DNA from: Thermaceae bacterium
Lineage (GTDB): Bacteria; Deinococcota; Deinococci; Deinococcales; Marinithermaceae
Direction of reading: 5' to 3'
Length of the DNA stretch: 44,732 nt
Assembly (NCBI GenBank): GCA_027067955.1
Contig: JAMOUW010000026.1
Location: forward strand, 1 to 44,732
Shown: positions 31,140 to 41,255 of the stretch, piece by piece
How the letters are laid out: the number at the start of each line of letters is the position of its first letter
How positions within the stretch are numbered: the stretch's first letter is position 1
Notes under the pieces: model-generated
The model's input: the letters and a program-made list of their open reading frames with translations, nothing else
Told to the model about the DNA's origin: nothing
Databases searched by the model: none
Position numbers and translations under genes: made by a program

Positions 31140-31769
31140 TTACCTCGAGTAGTACTCGATGACCAGCTGCTCGTTGACGGGCAGCGCCAGATCCTCACGC
31201 TCGGGCAGGCGCATGAACTTGCCCGTCATCTTCTCGGGGTCGAACTCGAGCCAGGGCCCGACCTTGCGACCCTTAGCCGCCTCTACGTTGGCCTGGATGG
31301 CCCCTATCTTTCTGCCGGTTTCGGTAACAGCAACCACGTCGCCGGGGCGCACCCGGTAGCTTGGAATGGTCACCTTACGCCCGTTGACGGAGATGTGGCC
31401 GTGGCGCACCAGCTGCCGCCCCTGCTTGCGGCTGGCGGCGATGCCCAAGCGGTAGACCACGTTGTCGAGGCGGCTTTCGAGAAGACGCAGGAAAACCGTA
31501 CCGGTCACGCCCTTTTTCTTGGACGCCTCCGCGAAGAGGTTGCGGAACTGCTTCTCGCTGATGCCGTAAATCCGGCGCATCTTTTGTTTTTCACGCAACC
31601 GCACAGCATAGTCACTGGGACGGCGGGCACGGCGCTGGCCGTGCTGACCCGGCGCGTATGGACGGCGCTCAATAGCGCATTTGGGACTGTAGCAACGGTC
31701 ACCTTTTAGGTAAAGTTTTACGCCCTCGCGGCGGCAAAGCCTGCAAACAGGACCAATGTATCTGCCCAT
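31140..31769 (-). CDS. rpsD: 30S ribosomal protein S4 (zinc form)
   Basis: 209 residues. It binds 16S rRNA early in 30S assembly. Four cysteines C9, C12, C26, C31 form the zinc site found in Thermus S4, and the S4 RNA-binding domain ([24 protein letters not shown]) follows. In other bacteria S4 represses its own operon; a structured stretch lies upstream of rpsK here. Confidence 0.97.
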   Translation of the reverse strand: MGRYIGPVCRLCRREGVKLYLKGDRCYSPKCAIERRPYAPGQHGQRRARRPSDYAVRLREKQKMRRIYGISEKQFRNLFAEASKKKGVTGTVFLRLLESRLDNVVYRLGIAASRKQGRQLVRHGHISVNGRKVTIPSYRVRPGDVVAVTETGRKIGAIQANVEAAKGRKVGPWLEFDPEKMTGKFMRLPEREDLALPVNEQLVIEYYSR

Positions 31770-31782
31770 GGTTCAGCTCCTC

Positions 31783-32178
31783 CTACGCCCGCTTCTTCTT
31801 GCGGGGACGGCATCCATTATGGGGTACCGGGGTATCGTCGACTATGGACCGCACCTGCAGTCCGCTGGCCTGGAGCGCGCGGATCGCCTGCTCGCGCCCA
31901 GCTCCGGTGCCGCGAACCACGACATCGACCTGGGTCATGCCGAAGTTCTGCGCCTTCTTGGCGGCATCCATGGCGGCCAGCTGCGCGGCGTAGGGGGTGC
32001 CTTTGCGGCTTCCCTTATAACCGATCACGCCACCGGATGACCAGGTCACCGGATTTCCATCCAGATCGGTGATCGTGATGATTGTGTTGTTGTAGGTCGC
32101 GTGAATGAAAGCCTTTCCATGCGCGACTTGCTTCTTTACCTTCTTGCGTGTCGATCTCGTTTTCTTAGCCTTGGCCAT
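31783..32178 (-). CDS. rpsK: 30S ribosomal protein S11
   Basis: 131 residues with a basic N-terminal tail ([16 protein letters not shown]) and the conserved [11 protein letters not shown]-like core and [13 protein letters not shown] end. It lies on the 30S platform near the mRNA exit. The ribosome site AAGGAGG is displayed in the loop of a small hairpin that includes the start codon. Confidence 0.97.
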   Translation of the reverse strand: MAKAKKTRSTRKKVKKQVAHGKAFIHATYNNTIITITDLDGNPVTWSSGGVIGYKGSRKGTPYAAQLAAMDAAKKAQNFGMTQVDVVVRGTGAGREQAIRALQASGLQVRSIVDDTPVPHNGCRPRKKKRA

Positions 32179-32269
32179 ACTCTCCTCCTTGGAGTATCAA
32201 CTGGCCCGCGCCGCCGTGGCGGCTAGAGCAACCTTGACAGTGTACCCCGTAATCCACCGCCTGAGCAAG
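32179..32269 (-). promoter_or_regulatory. rpsM-rpsK spacer with possible promoter and ribosome-site hairpin
   Basis: It is the largest gap in the ribosomal cluster (91 bases). On the minus strand TTGCTC (32268-32263) and TACACT (32244-32239) are 18 bases apart and could be an internal promoter for rpsK-rpsD-rpoA-rplQ. A GCCGCC/GGCGGC hairpin lies at 32210-32223. ATACTC (32197-32192) pairs with GAGTAT (32182-32177), placing AAGGAGG in a 9-base loop. Function as a regulatory leader is inference. Confidence 0.45.
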
Positions 32270-32650
32270 CTACTTACGGGGGGCCTTCTTCTTGCCGGCC
32301 ACGGTGCGCTTCGGACCCTTGCGGGTGCGGGCGTTGGTCTTGGTCTTCTGCCCGCGCACCGGCAGGCCGCGGCGATGACGCAGACCCCGGTAGCAACCGA
32401 TGTCCATGAGCCGCTTGATGTTGGACTGTACCTCGCTGCGCAACTCGCCCTCGAGCTTCCATTTGTTCTCGACGTACTCGCGCAGCTTGACGACGTCCTG
32501 CTCCGAAAGATCTTTTACGCGAATCGCGCCGTCTATACCGGTGGCTTCCAGCGCCTCCTTGGCACGGGTGCGGCCGATGCCGTAAATGTAGGTCAGCGCG
32601 ATCTCTATGCGCTTGTTCCGTGGTATCTCAACCCCTGCGATACGAGCCAT
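32270..32650 (-). CDS. rpsM: 30S ribosomal protein S13
   Basis: 126 residues. It has the helix-two-turn-helix region [17 protein letters not shown] and [14 protein letters not shown], and a long basic C-terminal tail ([23 protein letters not shown]) that contacts tRNAs at the P site. GAGGAGG-type site before the ATG; follows rpmJ by 14 bases. Confidence 0.97.
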   Translation of the reverse strand: MARIAGVEIPRNKRIEIALTYIYGIGRTRAKEALEATGIDGAIRVKDLSEQDVVKLREYVENKWKLEGELRSEVQSNIKRLMDIGCYRGLRHRRGLPVRGQKTKTNARTRKGPKRTVAGKKKAPRK

Positions 32651-32664
32651 TCTGCCTCCTCACC

Positions 32665-32778
32665 TCACCCCTGCCGCTGTTTGTGCTTGGGGTTCTCGCA
32701 TATCACGTAGACCCGGCCGTGGCGGCGGATCACCTTGCACTTGTCACACATTTTCTTGACCGAAGCACGCACTTTCAT
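32665..32778 (-). CDS. rpmJ: 50S ribosomal protein L36 (zinc form)
   Basis: A 37-residue protein, [15 protein letters not shown] then [20 protein letters not shown]. Zinc ligands C11, C14, C27 and H32 (CxxC...Cx4H) are all present. It lies between infA and rpsM as in most bacteria, with 9 bases to infA. Confidence 0.97.
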   Translation of the reverse strand: MKVRASVKKMCDKCKVIRRHGRVYVICENPKHKQRQG

Positions 32779-32787
32779 GGAACAACC

Positions 32788-33006
32788 TCACTTCCGGTAG
32801 ATTATTCGTCCCTTGCTAGGATCGTAGGGGGTAATCTCCACCACCACGCGGTCTCCGGGCAGAATGCGAATGTAGTGCATGCGCATCTTTCCGGATACAT
32901 AGGCCAAAATCTCAAGGCCCGAATCCAGCTTGACCTTGAACTGGGTATTGGGCAGCGCCTCCAGGACAACTCCCTCCGCGCGTATGGTGTCTTTTTCCTT
33001 CGCCAC
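32788..33006 (-). CDS. infA: Translation initiation factor IF-1
   Basis: The 72-residue OB-fold protein ([49 protein letters not shown]) binds the 30S A site during initiation. The start is GTG after GGGGGAG. Standard place between map and rpmJ. Confidence 0.97.
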   Translation of the reverse strand: MAKEKDTIRAEGVVLEALPNTQFKVKLDSGLEILAYVSGKMRMHYIRILPGDRVVVEITPYDPSKGRIIYRK

Positions 33007-33016
33007 TCTGCTCCCC

Positions 33017-33769
33017 CTAGCGTCTTCCCGTCAAAAGCCTTGGGCCGCTCTCGGTGACCGCCACCGTATTCTCGTAGTGGGCAGCGAGGTTGCCCCGCCC
33101 GCTGCTGGCGGTCCAACCATCTTCCAATACTACTACAGGCGCGGCGTGCAGCGTAACCATCGGCTCAATCGCCAGGGTCATCCCCGGGCGCAGCTGCGGC
33201 CCCGTACCCGCCCGACCAAAATTCGGTAGCTGCGGGTCCTCGTGCATTTCGTTACCGATGCCGTGACCCACAAACTCACGTACTACCCAGAAACCCGCAT
33301 CCTCCACGTGTTTCTGGATAGCGGAGGAAACGTCTCCCAGGCGCGCATCCGGCCGCGCCGCTTCGAAGCCCTTCCAGAAGCTCTCCTCGGTCACCCGAAT
33401 GAGCCGCGCCGCCTCCTCCGAAACCTCACCTACAGGAAAGGTGCGGGCCATGTCAGCGGCGTAACCGCCGTAAAAGAGCCCCACGTCCACCGATAGGATC
33501 TCCCCCTCCTCCAGCGGCCGCTCCGAGGGGATGCCGTGCACGACCACCTCGTTCGGCGAGGCGCAGATCGTGGCCGGGAAACCGTATAGGCCCAAAAAGG
33601 CCGGCCTGGCCCCCAGCGCTTCGACCCCCTCGCGGGCGATGCGGTCGAGCTCGAGCGTGCTCACCCCCGGACGCACGGCCGCGGCGATGCGATCCATCAC
33701 CTCGGTGAGGCGCGCACCAGCCTCGGCCATGCGCTCTATCTCGGCAGGGCTCTTTAGCACTATCGGCAC
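33017..33769 (-). CDS. map: Methionine aminopeptidase, type I
   Basis: The 250-residue enzyme removes the initiator Met. All five metal ligands are visible: D95 and D106 ([19 protein letters not shown]), H169 (FVGHGIG), E202 (AIEPMV) and E233 (YENTVAVTE); H78 is the substrate-binding histidine. Start GTG shares one base with the adk stop (TAGTG), so translation is coupled. Confidence 0.96.
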   Translation of the reverse strand: MPIVLKSPAEIERMAEAGARLTEVMDRIAAAVRPGVSTLELDRIAREGVEALGARPAFLGLYGFPATICASPNEVVVHGIPSERPLEEGEILSVDVGLFYGGYAADMARTFPVGEVSEEAARLIRVTEESFWKGFEAARPDARLGDVSSAIQKHVEDAGFWVVREFVGHGIGNEMHEDPQLPNFGRAGTGPQLRPGMTLAIEPMVTLHAAPVVVLEDGWTASSGRGNLAAHYENTVAVTESGPRLLTGRR

Positions 33770-34338
33770 TAGAGCGCCCCCCGGATGCGGCAGTAGATCT
33801 GGCCCGGGTCACCGAGCCCGTCAATGCGCTTCAACACGCCGCGGGCGTCGTAGTAGTCAACAAGCGGCCTCGTCTGCTGGTGGTAGACCTCCAGGCGGCG
33901 GCGGATCGTGGTTTCGTTGTCGTCAGCGCGCCCTTCAAGCTCGGCACGCTTCAACATGCGACGCACCAGCTCGTCCTCGGGCACCTCCAGCAGCAACGCC
34001 GCGTTGACCGGAGCCCCCAGCTCGGCAAGCAAGGCGTCAAGGGCCTCGGCCTGGCCGCTGGTGCGGGGAAAACCATCGAAAATGGCCCGCACCTCGGGCA
34101 TGGCGGCCAGCTCCTCGCGAATGATGGCCAGTATCAGGTCATCGGGGACGAGCTCGCCGCGTTCCATGATGGGGCCCGCCTTGCGACCCAGCTCGGTATC
34201 GCGCGCAACGTGGTCCCGCAGAATGTCTCCGGTCGAAATCTTGACCAGCCCCAGGTCGGCCGCAAGACGTACGGCCTGGGTACCCTTGCCGGCACCCGGC
34301 GGGCCCAGAAAAATCAGCACCATGGGGCTCGCGCTCAT
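33769..34338 (-). CDS. adk: Adenylate kinase, short (LID-less) form
   Basis: It interconverts ATP + AMP and 2 ADP. 189 residues: P-loop GPPGAGKGT (12-20), KISTGDILR, DGFPRT, and RADDNETTIRRRL in place of the long LID or zinc domain, as in Thermus. The ATG overlaps the secY stop by one base (TGATG). An ATG five codons later (MVLIFLG) is an alternative start. Confidence 0.95.
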   Translation of the reverse strand: MSASPMVLIFLGPPGAGKGTQAVRLAADLGLVKISTGDILRDHVARDTELGRKAGPIMERGELVPDDLILAIIREELAAMPEVRAIFDGFPRTSGQAEALDALLAELGAPVNAALLLEVPEDELVRRMLKRAELEGRADDNETTIRRRLEVYHQQTRPLVDYYDARGVLKRIDGLGDPGQIYCRIRGAL

Positions 34339-35660
34339 CAGAAGTTCCTCCGGCCCTTGATGCGCCCCTTGGAAAGGAAGCCCTCGTAGTTACGCATCAT
34401 CAGCTGCGATTCAATCTGGCGCAGGGTATCGAGAGCAACACCCACCACAATCAGCAGACCAATTCCGGAAAAAGCCAGCGACTGCACCTTGGTCAGATTC
34501 TGTATGATCTGGGGCAGCGCCGTAACCAGGCCCAGAAACAGGGCCCCCCAGAGGGTCATGCGGCTGACGATGTGCTCGAGGAACTTGATCGTCGGCTCGC
34601 CGGGGCGCACGCCGGGGATGAACCCGCCGTACTCGCGCAGGTTCTCAGCAATCCGCCGCGGGTCGAACTGCACCGCGGTATATATGTAGGTAAAGAGAAT
34701 TACCAGAATTACCTCGATTAGCAGTCCGCTGACGTTGCGCGGATTGAAGAAGCTGGCAATCATCCCCGCAACCGGGCTGGTCGCCTGGAAGGGGGCGGTC
34801 AGAAAGATGGGGATCTGGATGATGGCCGCGGCGAAAATGATGGGGATCACGTTGGCGGCGTTCAGTTTGATAGGCAGATAGGTGGTCTGCCCCCCGTACA
34901 TCTTCCGACCCACCACCTTGCGGGCGTACTGTACTGGAATTCTCCTCTCAGCCTGAGTGACCGCCACCATACCCGCAAACGCCAGCACTATGAAGGCGAA
35001 GAAGAAGATGACGTTGACGATCCCCACCTCGCCCCTGGCGACGAGCCGGGACAAGCCTATGAGCTGGGGGACCCAGCCTGCCACGATACCCGCAAAGATG
35101 ATTAGCGATACGCCGTTACCAAGGCCATACTCGGTTATGCGCTCGCCCATCCAAAGCAGCAAGGCTATGCCTGCCACCTGGGTAATGACCACCACGAAAC
35201 GGAAACCCCAGCCGGGCTCCCAGCCAGGCAGCAGGAACTGCCCGCCGCTGTTTTCGAGGAAGCCCACGGCCAGGAACAACCCCTGGAAGGCGCCCAGGGC
35301 GATACCGCCGATGCGGGTGTACTGGGTGATGATGCGGCGGCCCTCTTCACCTTCGCGCTGCAGTTTCTCCAGTGCGGGCACGGTGGAGGTGAGAAGTTGC
35401 ATGATGATAGCTGCGGTGATGTAGGGCATTATGCCCAGGGCGAATATGGAAAACTGCCGGAAGTTGCCGCCCGAAAAGAGGTTGATGATACCGAAGACGC
35501 CGCCGGCTGCGGTCCCCAGGAACTGGGAAACCTTGGCCACGTCAACGCCCGGGGTGGGCACGAAGGTGCCCAACCGGTAAACCGCCAGCATCATCAGCGT
35601 AAAGAAGAGGCGCTGCCGCAGCTCCGGGACCACGAATGCATCCCTAAACGCGCGCAGCAT
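34338..35660 (-). CDS. secY: Protein translocase subunit SecY
   Basis: The 440-residue protein has ten membrane helices and forms the translocation channel with SecE and SecG. Recognisable segments: FTLMMLAVYRLGTFVPTPGVD at the start, GIMPYITAAIIMQLL, the plug region, ERRIPVQYARK, and GLLIVVGVALDTLRQIESQLMMRNYEGFL at the end. The ATG lies 1 base after the rplO stop. Confidence 0.97.
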   Translation of the reverse strand: MLRAFRDAFVVPELRQRLFFTLMMLAVYRLGTFVPTPGVDVAKVSQFLGTAAGGVFGIINLFSGGNFRQFSIFALGIMPYITAAIIMQLLTSTVPALEKLQREGEEGRRIITQYTRIGGIALGAFQGLFLAVGFLENSGGQFLLPGWEPGWGFRFVVVITQVAGIALLLWMGERITEYGLGNGVSLIIFAGIVAGWVPQLIGLSRLVARGEVGIVNVIFFFAFIVLAFAGMVAVTQAERRIPVQYARKVVGRKMYGGQTTYLPIKLNAANVIPIIFAAAIIQIPIFLTAPFQATSPVAGMIASFFNPRNVSGLLIEVILVILFTYIYTAVQFDPRRIAENLREYGGFIPGVRPGEPTIKFLEHIVSRMTLWGALFLGLVTALPQIIQNLTKVQSLAFSGIGLLIVVGVALDTLRQIESQLMMRNYEGFLSKGRIKGRRNF

Positions 35661-35661
35661 C

Positions 35662-36147
35662 TCAGGCCTCCTCGTCCGTTTCCGCCCCCAGCAGTACGGC
35701 TTCGCCGCCGGCGGCGGTCAGCTTTTCAATCGCGCTCTTGGAGAACTTGTGAGCGTGAACCCTGAGGGCAACGGCCACTTCGCCGTGCGCGAGCACCTTG
35801 ACCAGGCCGTCCGCCCTGCGGATCAACCCCGCCCGAGCCAGCAGTTCGGGAGTGACCTCGCCTCCCTCGGGGAAACGCTCCGCCAGGCGGCCGACGTTGA
35901 CCGTCTGATACTCGGGGCGGCGGATCGCACCGGGCACCTGGCCGCGCATACCCCGCTTGGGGAGGCGCATGATCAAGATGGAGCGGCCGCCCTCGAAGCG
36001 ACGCGGATCCTTGAGGCCGCCGGAGCGCGATTTCTGCCCCTTGTGGCCGCGGGTGGCCGTCTTGCCGTGCCCGCTCGCTGGACCGCGGGCCACGCGCTTT
36101 TTGCGCTTCGCGGCGCCGGGATTGGGTTTCAAGTCGGTGACTTTCAT
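35662..36147 (-). CDS. rplO: 50S ribosomal protein L15
   Basis: 161 residues with the glycine-rich, basic N-terminal extension ([30 protein letters not shown]) that threads into 23S rRNA, then MRLPKRGM. It overlaps rpmD by 4 bases (ATGA). The C-terminal end is acidic. Confidence 0.97.
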   Translation of the reverse strand: MKVTDLKPNPGAAKRKKRVARGPASGHGKTATRGHKGQKSRSGGLKDPRRFEGGRSILIMRLPKRGMRGQVPGAIRRPEYQTVNVGRLAERFPEGGEVTPELLARAGLIRRADGLVKVLAHGEVAVALRVHAHKFSKSAIEKLTAAGGEAVLLGAETDEEA

Positions 36148-36329
36148 TCTTTCACCTCAACGATCTCTACCAGATGCTCCACCTTGCGGATCATGCCCCG
36201 TACCGAAGGGTTGTCGGGTAGTTCGCGCTCACGGTTCATCTTGGTGAGCCTGAGCGCCCGCAAGGTGTCCTTTTGGTCGCGGGGAAAGTCAATGGGGCTG
36301 CGGACCAGTTTAACGCGCAGGGTTCCCAT
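36144..36329 (-). CDS. rpmD: 50S ribosomal protein L30
   Basis: 61 residues with [53 protein letters not shown] condensed to one small ferredoxin-like fold; standard bacterial length. The start shares one base with the rpsE stop (TGATG). Confidence 0.96.
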   Translation of the reverse strand: MGTLRVKLVRSPIDFPRDQKDTLRALRLTKMNRERELPDNPSVRGMIRKVEHLVEIVEVKE

Positions 36330-36799
36330 CAGGAAGCCTCCTTCCGCATCTTCTTGACTTCATCCCAGGTCTGCAGCTGCCTGAGCGCCTCGATAGTGGC
36401 ATAGGCGACGTTGATCTCATTACGGCTACCCAGCACCTTGGTAAGGATGTCGGTAACACCCGCGAGCTCCAGAATGGCGCGGGGCACCTTACCGGCGATA
36501 ACACCGGTACCCGGAGCGGCGGGGCGCAAAATGACACGGCTCGACTCGTAGATCACCTCGATTTCGTGGGGAATGGTGCCGTTCTCAAGCGGGACCTCGA
36601 TCAGGTTGCGGCGGGCGATGTTCTGCGCCTTCTGCACCGCCAGCGGCACCTCTTTGGCCTTGCCGAGACCCACGCCGACGCGGCCCTGGCGGTCGCCGAC
36701 CACGGCGAGCGCCCCGAAGCGGAAACGACGGCCGCCCTTGTAGGTCTTGGCGGTACGCCGGATCATGATCATCTTCTCTTCAAAATCGGTTTCTGGCAT
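36329..36799 (-). CDS. rpsE: 30S ribosomal protein S5
   Basis: 156 residues: the double-stranded-RNA-binding-like domain ([31 protein letters not shown]) and the second domain with [18 protein letters not shown]. It contributes to decoding fidelity and mRNA entry. AAAGGAGG before the ATG; 11 bases after rplR. Confidence 0.97.
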   Translation of the reverse strand: MPETDFEEKMIMIRRTAKTYKGGRRFRFGALAVVGDRQGRVGVGLGKAKEVPLAVQKAQNIARRNLIEVPLENGTIPHEIEVIYESSRVILRPAAPGTGVIAGKVPRAILELAGVTDILTKVLGSRNEINVAYATIEALRQLQTWDEVKKMRKEAS

Positions 36800-36810
36800 G
36801 CCGTCCTCCT

Positions 36811-37149
36811 TTAGAACTCCAGCCCCGCTTCACGGGCGGCCTCGGCCAGCGCCTTAACGCGGCCGTGATACTTGTAGGCCCCGCGGTCAAAGACCACCTG
36901 CTTGATGCCTTTTTCCGCCGCCTTCCTGGCGATGTCGGCGCCGACCTGCTTGGCGGCCTCGGTCTTGTTGCCCTTTACCCCCAGCGCAAGGGTGGAGCTC
37001 GCCGCCAGGGTCCGGCCCGCCTCATCATCGATGATCTGGGCGTAGATGTGGCTGAGGCTGCGGTATACGGTAAGACGCGGACGCCCGGAGCGTTTTACGC
37101 TCTTGCGGGTGCGGTATTTGCGGCGTTGGAATGTATTCAATCGGGCCAT
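36811..37149 (-). CDS. rplR: 50S ribosomal protein L18
   Basis: 112 residues; binds 5S rRNA with L5 and L25. Basic start [23 protein letters not shown], then HIYAQIIDD and [28 protein letters not shown], the conserved end. Follows rplF by 2 bases. Confidence 0.97.
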   Translation of the reverse strand: MARLNTFQRRKYRTRKSVKRSGRPRLTVYRSLSHIYAQIIDDEAGRTLAASSTLALGVKGNKTEAAKQVGADIARKAAEKGIKQVVFDRGAYKYHGRVKALAEAAREAGLEF

Positions 37150-37151
37150 GA

Positions 37152-37697
37152 CTAACCTCCGGTAACGCCGGCCTTACCCGGCTTGAGGCGCAGGACTTCA
37201 CCCGCGTAGCGAATACCCTTGCCGTGATAGGCGTCGGGCGGCCTGATGGCGCGAATATTGGCCGCCACCTGCCCCACCTTTTGTTTATCGATGCCGGAAA
37301 CCCGGATCTTGGTCGGCTCGGGCACCTCCAGGGTTATCCCCTCGGGCGCCTCGATGACCACCGGGTGACTGTAACCGATCGAAAGCTCGATCTTGCCGCC
37401 CTGCATCTTGGCGCGGTACCCGATCCCCTTTATTTCGAGCTCCTTGACAAAGCCTTGGGAAACGCCCTCGACAGCGTTGGCCACCAGCGAACGGGTAAGC
37501 CCGTGCAGCGCCCGGTGGCGGCGGTTGTCGGTGGGACGCTTGACGACTACCTGGCCTTCCTCGATCGAAATCTCCAGGTCGGGATCAAAGTCGACGATCA
37601 GCTGACCCTTGGGGCCCTTGACAATAACCTGACCGGGTTTGACCTCCAGGGTCACACCCGCGGGCAGGGGAATGGGAAGTTTGCCGATACGCGACAT
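37152..37697 (-). CDS. rplF: 50S ribosomal protein L6
   Basis: 181 residues with the two repeated RNP-like domains ([19 protein letters not shown] and [18 protein letters not shown]) and the C-terminal [25 protein letters not shown]. It sits near the L7/L12 stalk base. The start lies one base after the rpsH stop. Confidence 0.97.
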   Translation of the reverse strand: MSRIGKLPIPLPAGVTLEVKPGQVIVKGPKGQLIVDFDPDLEISIEEGQVVVKRPTDNRRHRALHGLTRSLVANAVEGVSQGFVKELEIKGIGYRAKMQGGKIELSIGYSHPVVIEAPEGITLEVPEPTKIRVSGIDKQKVGQVAANIRAIRPPDAYHGKGIRYAGEVLRLKPGKAGVTGG

Positions 37698-37698
37698 A

Positions 37699-38094
37699 TC
37701 ACCACACCTCGCAAACTACCTCGCCGCCCACGCCCTGGCGGCGCGCCTCGCGATCGACGAGAACGCCTTTGGACGTGGAGACGATGGCGATGCCCAGTCC
37801 GCGCCGCACCACCGGCACCTGGTCCGCACTCACGTAGACGCGGCGGCCGGGGCGGGAAACGCGCTGGATGTGCTTGATTGCCTTCTCGCGCCTGGGGCCG
37901 TACTTGAGCTCGAGCCGCAAGATCGGCTTGCCGTCGTTCTCGAGGCGCTCATAACCCTGCAAATAACCCTCGCGCACGAGGATCTTGACGATCTCTTCCT
38001 TGAACCGGGAAGCGGGAACGTCCACCGTGCTCTTGTGCACCATGAGAGCGTTCCGTATCCGGGTGAGCATGTCCGCAATGGGATCTGTGGTCAT
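37699..38094 (-). CDS. rpsH: 30S ribosomal protein S8
   Basis: 131 residues: [16 protein letters not shown] at the start and [34 protein letters not shown] at the end, which binds 16S helix 21. In other bacteria S8 represses the spc operon. Here a 71-base spacer with possible hairpins precedes it. Confidence 0.97.
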   Translation of the reverse strand: MTTDPIADMLTRIRNALMVHKSTVDVPASRFKEEIVKILVREGYLQGYERLENDGKPILRLELKYGPRREKAIKHIQRVSRPGRRVYVSADQVPVVRRGLGIAIVSTSKGVLVDREARRQGVGGEVVCEVW

Positions 38095-38168
38095 ATATCT
38101 TCTCTCCTTTTGTCACCTAAAGGCTTAGCGAGCGGTCTCGAGGGAAACCCCCCGACCGGCCCTCGCTA
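38095..38168 (-). promoter_or_regulatory. rpsZ-rpsH spacer with alternative hairpins
   Basis: On the minus strand the rpsZ stop starts TAGCGAG (38168-38162), which can pair with CTCGCTA (38131-38125). CGAGGG (38164-38159) could instead pair with CCCTCG (38144-38139). The two folds exclude each other. AAAGGAGAG then precedes the rpsH ATG. A regulatory or processing role is only suggested by this fold and by the size of the gap. Confidence 0.35.
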
Positions 38169-38351
38169 CCAGGAAGCCTTCTTGAGGCCCGGAAGCTGCC
38201 CCTTGTGCGCGAGCTCGCGGATGCAGATGCGGCAGAGACCGAAGTAGCGGTAGACCGCCCGCGAACGACCGCAGCGGGTGCAGCGGTTGTAGGTCCGAAC
38301 CGTGAACTTGGGCTTGCGCTTAGCTTTTTCTACGAGTGCCTTCTTAGCCAT
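38166..38351 (-). CDS. rpsZ: 30S ribosomal protein S14, zinc type (type Z)
   Basis: 61 residues with the zinc site C24, C27, C40, C43 ([21 protein letters not shown]). This is the short S14 typical of Thermus and Firmicutes rather than the 100-residue zinc-free form. Follows rplE by 9 bases. Confidence 0.97.
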   Translation of the reverse strand: MAKKALVEKAKRKPKFTVRTYNRCTRCGRSRAVYRYFGLCRICIRELAHKGQLPGLKKASW

Positions 38352-38360
38352 GTCGCTCCT

Positions 38361-38909
38361 CTATTTACGGAAGGGGAAACCCAGAAGCTCCAGCAGAGCC
38401 TTGGCCTCTTCATCGGTCTCGGCGGTGGTCACGATGGCGATGTCCATGCCGCGCACGGCGTCCACCTGGTCGTAGGAAATCTCCGGGAAGATCAGCTGCT
38501 CGCGAATCCCCAGGTTGTAGTTGCCGCGGCCGTCGAAGCCGCTGGGATTCACGCCGCGGAAGTCGCGGATACGCGGCAGGGCGACGTTGATCAGCTTCTC
38601 CAGGAATACCCACATGCGATCGCCGCGCAGCGTCACCTTGAGGCCAATGGGCATCCCCTTGCGCAGTTTGAAGTTGGAAACTGACTTCTTGGCGCGGGTG
38701 ATGACCGGCTTCTGCCCGGTAATCTGGCGGATCTCCTCGGCGGCCTTCTCGAGAATGCGCACGTCCTCTTTGGCCTCGCCCAGCGCCTGATTGATGACTA
38801 TCTTTTCCAGTCGCGGCGCGGCCCAGACGTTGTCATATCCGAAGCGCTGGATCAGCTCGGGGCGCACCTCGTCCGCATAGCGCTGTTTCAGCTTAATCTC
38901 TAAGGGCAT
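38361..38909 (-). CDS. rplE: 50S ribosomal protein L5
   Basis: 182 residues; binds 5S rRNA and contacts P-site tRNA. Recognised by [50 protein letters not shown] and [19 protein letters not shown]. Good ribosome site 5 bases before the ATG. Confidence 0.97.
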   Translation of the reverse strand: MPLEIKLKQRYADEVRPELIQRFGYDNVWAAPRLEKIVINQALGEAKEDVRILEKAAEEIRQITGQKPVITRAKKSVSNFKLRKGMPIGLKVTLRGDRMWVFLEKLINVALPRIRDFRGVNPSGFDGRGNYNLGIREQLIFPEISYDQVDAVRGMDIAIVTTAETDEEAKALLELLGFPFRK

Positions 38910-38917
38910 CGTTCACC

Positions 38918-39256
38918 TCACTCCTCGTCCAGGGCGGCGCCGCAGTGGTTGCACACGCGGATACGACGCACCTTGCCGCCCTCATCGATCAGTTTCTTCT
39001 TGACCCGCACCGGCTTGCCGCAGCTGGGGCATACCGGCCGCACCTTGCTGGCGTGCACCGGCGCCTCCATCTCGTGGAAGCCGCCCTGCGGATTGTCGGG
39101 GGTTGCCCGCATGGCTTTCCTGACCACGTTGACGCCCTCTACCACGACCCGCTGCTTCTTGGGGTAGACGGCGATGATGCGGCCGGTCTTGCCCCGGTCC
39201 TTGCCCGAGATCACGACCACGTTGTCGCCCTTCTTTACATGCAGTTTGGGCTGCAT
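38918..39256 (-). CDS. rplX: 50S ribosomal protein L24 with C-terminal zinc ribbon
   Basis: 112 residues. The KOW domain ([27 protein letters not shown]) initiates 50S assembly. The C-terminus carries C76, C79, C102, C105 (CPSC...CNHC), a zinc ribbon present in Thermus L24 and absent from most bacteria. It overlaps the rplN stop by one base. Confidence 0.97.
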   Translation of the reverse strand: MQPKLHVKKGDNVVVISGKDRGKTGRIIAVYPKKQRVVVEGVNVVRKAMRATPDNPQGGFHEMEAPVHASKVRPVCPSCGKPVRVKKKLIDEGGKVRRIRVCNHCGAALDEE

Positions 39257-39624
39257 CAGAGCACCTCCGGCGCCAGGGAAACGATCTTCATGAACTTGCG
39301 CTCGCGCAGCTCACGCGCCACCGGGCCGAATACGCGGGTACCGCGCGGCTCTCCCTGGTTGTTAAGCACAACCGCGGCGTTGGAGTCGAAGCGGATCGCG
39401 CTGCCATCGGGTCTTTTGACCTCCTTTTTGGTGCGCACGATCACGGCCTTGACGACCTCGCCCTCCTTGACCACACCCCCGGGGATGGCCTCCTTAACCG
39501 AAGCCACCACCACGTCACCGATGCTGGCGTAGCGCCGGTACGACCCTCCCAGCACGCGAATTACCTTCAAGCGACGCGCGCCCGAGTTGTCGGCGACCGT
39601 AAGACTCGTTTCCTGCTGGATCAT
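39256..39624 (-). CDS. rplN: 50S ribosomal protein L14
   Basis: 122 residues, the standard length: [27 protein letters not shown] at the start, then VVRTKKE-type loop and [28 protein letters not shown] at the end. Forms the intersubunit bridge with h14. Overlaps rpsQ by 4 bases (ATGA). Confidence 0.97.
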   Translation of the reverse strand: MIQQETSLTVADNSGARRLKVIRVLGGSYRRYASIGDVVVASVKEAIPGGVVKEGEVVKAVIVRTKKEVKRPDGSAIRFDSNAAVVLNNQGEPRGTRVFGPVARELRERKFMKIVSLAPEVL

Positions 39625-39914
39625 GCCTTACCACGCTCCTTGCGCAAGCGGTAACGTTCGACCGCGTCCATGCGCCCTTCCTCGAGCCGCCGGGTCACCT
39701 TCCAGCGCTTCTGGCCTGAGATGGGGCGCGCCTCGGCGATTTCTACAATGTCGCCCACCTTGTAGGCGTTGTCTTCGTCGTGGGCCAGATACTTGCGGGA
39801 ACGCTTGGTCACCTTGCCGTAAAGCGGGTGCGGAAACTGGCGCTCCACCAGCACGGCGACCGTCTTGTCCATCTTGTCGCTGACCACGACGCCGGTGAGT
39901 ACTTTTCTAGGCAT
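39621..39914 (-). CDS. rpsQ: 30S ribosomal protein S17
   Basis: 97 residues: OB-fold ([42 protein letters not shown] in shorter pieces) with a C-terminal basic extension of about 15 residues, longer than in E. coli but usual in Thermus. It is a primary 16S rRNA binder. Confidence 0.97.
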   Translation of the reverse strand: MPRKVLTGVVVSDKMDKTVAVLVERQFPHPLYGKVTKRSRKYLAHDEDNAYKVGDIVEIAEARPISGQKRWKVTRRLEEGRMDAVERYRLRKERGKA

Positions 39915-39926
39915 CGGTTCTCCCCC

Positions 39927-40121
39927 TTATTCCGCCCGCTGCTTGGCGTGCAACACGGTAAGCAAACGGGCGATGGTGCGCTTGGTCTCACGGATGCGGT
40001 GGTTCTGCGCCAGCTGGCCTATCGAGGCCTGGAAGCGCAGGTCCATCAGCTCGCGCTTCTTCTCGCGCACCTGTTCGTAGAGCTCTTCCGGGCTCAGGTT
40101 GTGCATCTCATTGAGCTTCAT
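39927..40121 (-). CDS. rpmC: 50S ribosomal protein L29
   Basis: 64 residues, two helices: [17 protein letters not shown] and [16 protein letters not shown], then [18 protein letters not shown]. It lies at the peptide exit tunnel, where SRP and trigger factor dock. The start at 40121 was chosen because GAGGA lies 9 bases upstream; it overlaps the rplP end by 14 bases. Confidence 0.95.
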   Translation of the reverse strand: MKLNEMHNLSPEELYEQVREKKRELMDLRFQASIGQLAQNHRIRETKRTIARLLTVLHAKQRAE

Positions 40122-40533
40122 CGTAGGCATTCCTCTTGACGAACTTGGTCTTGATCGGAAGCTTGTGACCGGCGAGACGGAAGGCCTCACGCGCCTGCTC
40201 TTCGGTGACGCCGGCGACCTCGAACATGACGCGCCCCGGCTTGACCACAGCGACCCATCCTTCGACGTTACCCTTACCCTTACCCATACGCACTTCCAGG
40301 GGCTTCTTGGTGAAAGGCTTATCGGGGAAGATGCGGATGTAGATCTTGCCGCCGCGCCGGAAGTGACGCACCATGGCGACACGGGCCGCCTCTATCTGGC
40401 GGTTGGAAATCCAGGAAGGCTCCAGAGCCACCAAACCGTACTCGCCGAAGGCCACGTAGTCGCCACCCTTGGTGGCACCGCGCATACTGCCACGGTGCTG
40501 CTTGCGGTACTTGAGCCTTTTAGGCATCAGCAT
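40108..40533 (-). CDS. rplP: 50S ribosomal protein L16
   Basis: 141 residues: [65 protein letters not shown]. It positions tRNAs at A and P sites. GGAGG lies 6 bases before ATG 40533; an ATG two codons later is the usual family start. Overlaps the rpsC end by 14 bases. Confidence 0.97.
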   Translation of the reverse strand: MLMPKRLKYRKQHRGSMRGATKGGDYVAFGEYGLVALEPSWISNRQIEAARVAMVRHFRRGGKIYIRIFPDKPFTKKPLEVRMGKGKGNVEGWVAVVKPGRVMFEVAGVTEEQAREAFRLAGHKLPIKTKFVKRNAYDEAQ

Positions 40534-41255
40534 CGCTGGCCTCCTTCTTCACGCGTCGGCGCACGGCGGGGCGGCGGCGGGTGCGCTCGGGCCTTCCCGC
40601 AGCCGGGGCCGCCTTGCGCGCCGGCTTCTGCTGACCTATGACCTCACCCTTGAAGATGTAAGCCTTGACGCCCAGTACACCGTAGGTGGTGCGGGCCAGG
40701 GCGAAGCCATAGTCGATGTTGGCGCGCAGGGTGTGCAAGGGCACACGCCCCCCGGCGCTCCACTCGGTACGGGCCTGCTCGGCGCCGCCGATGCGGCCGG
40801 AAACCACTACCTTGGCGCCCTGGGCGCCCGACTCGACGACGCGCTGCACTGCCTGCTTGATGGCGCGGCGCACCGCAAAGCGGCGTTCGATCTGCTCGGC
40901 CACCCGCTGAGCGACCAGCGGTGCGGAGAGGTTGGGGTTGCCCACCTCTTGAACGTTGAGCGCGATCGTGCGGTTCGGAAATAGCTTCTGCAGTTCCGCG
41001 CGCATGCGCTTGATCGTTTCGCCGCCGCGACCGATGATCACGCCCGGCTTGGCCGCGTGTACCGTTACCGAGAGATTGTCGGCGGCGCGCTCGATGTCGA
41101 TACGGGCGATACCACCGTGCGCCACCTCGTTCTCTATGAGCTCGCGCACCTTGCGGTCTTCCTCGAGCAGCTGGGCGTAGCCCTTCTTGCCCGAGTACCA
41201 GCGCGACTCCCAATCCCGGGTTATGCCCAGGCGGAAGCCGATGGGGTTGATCTTG

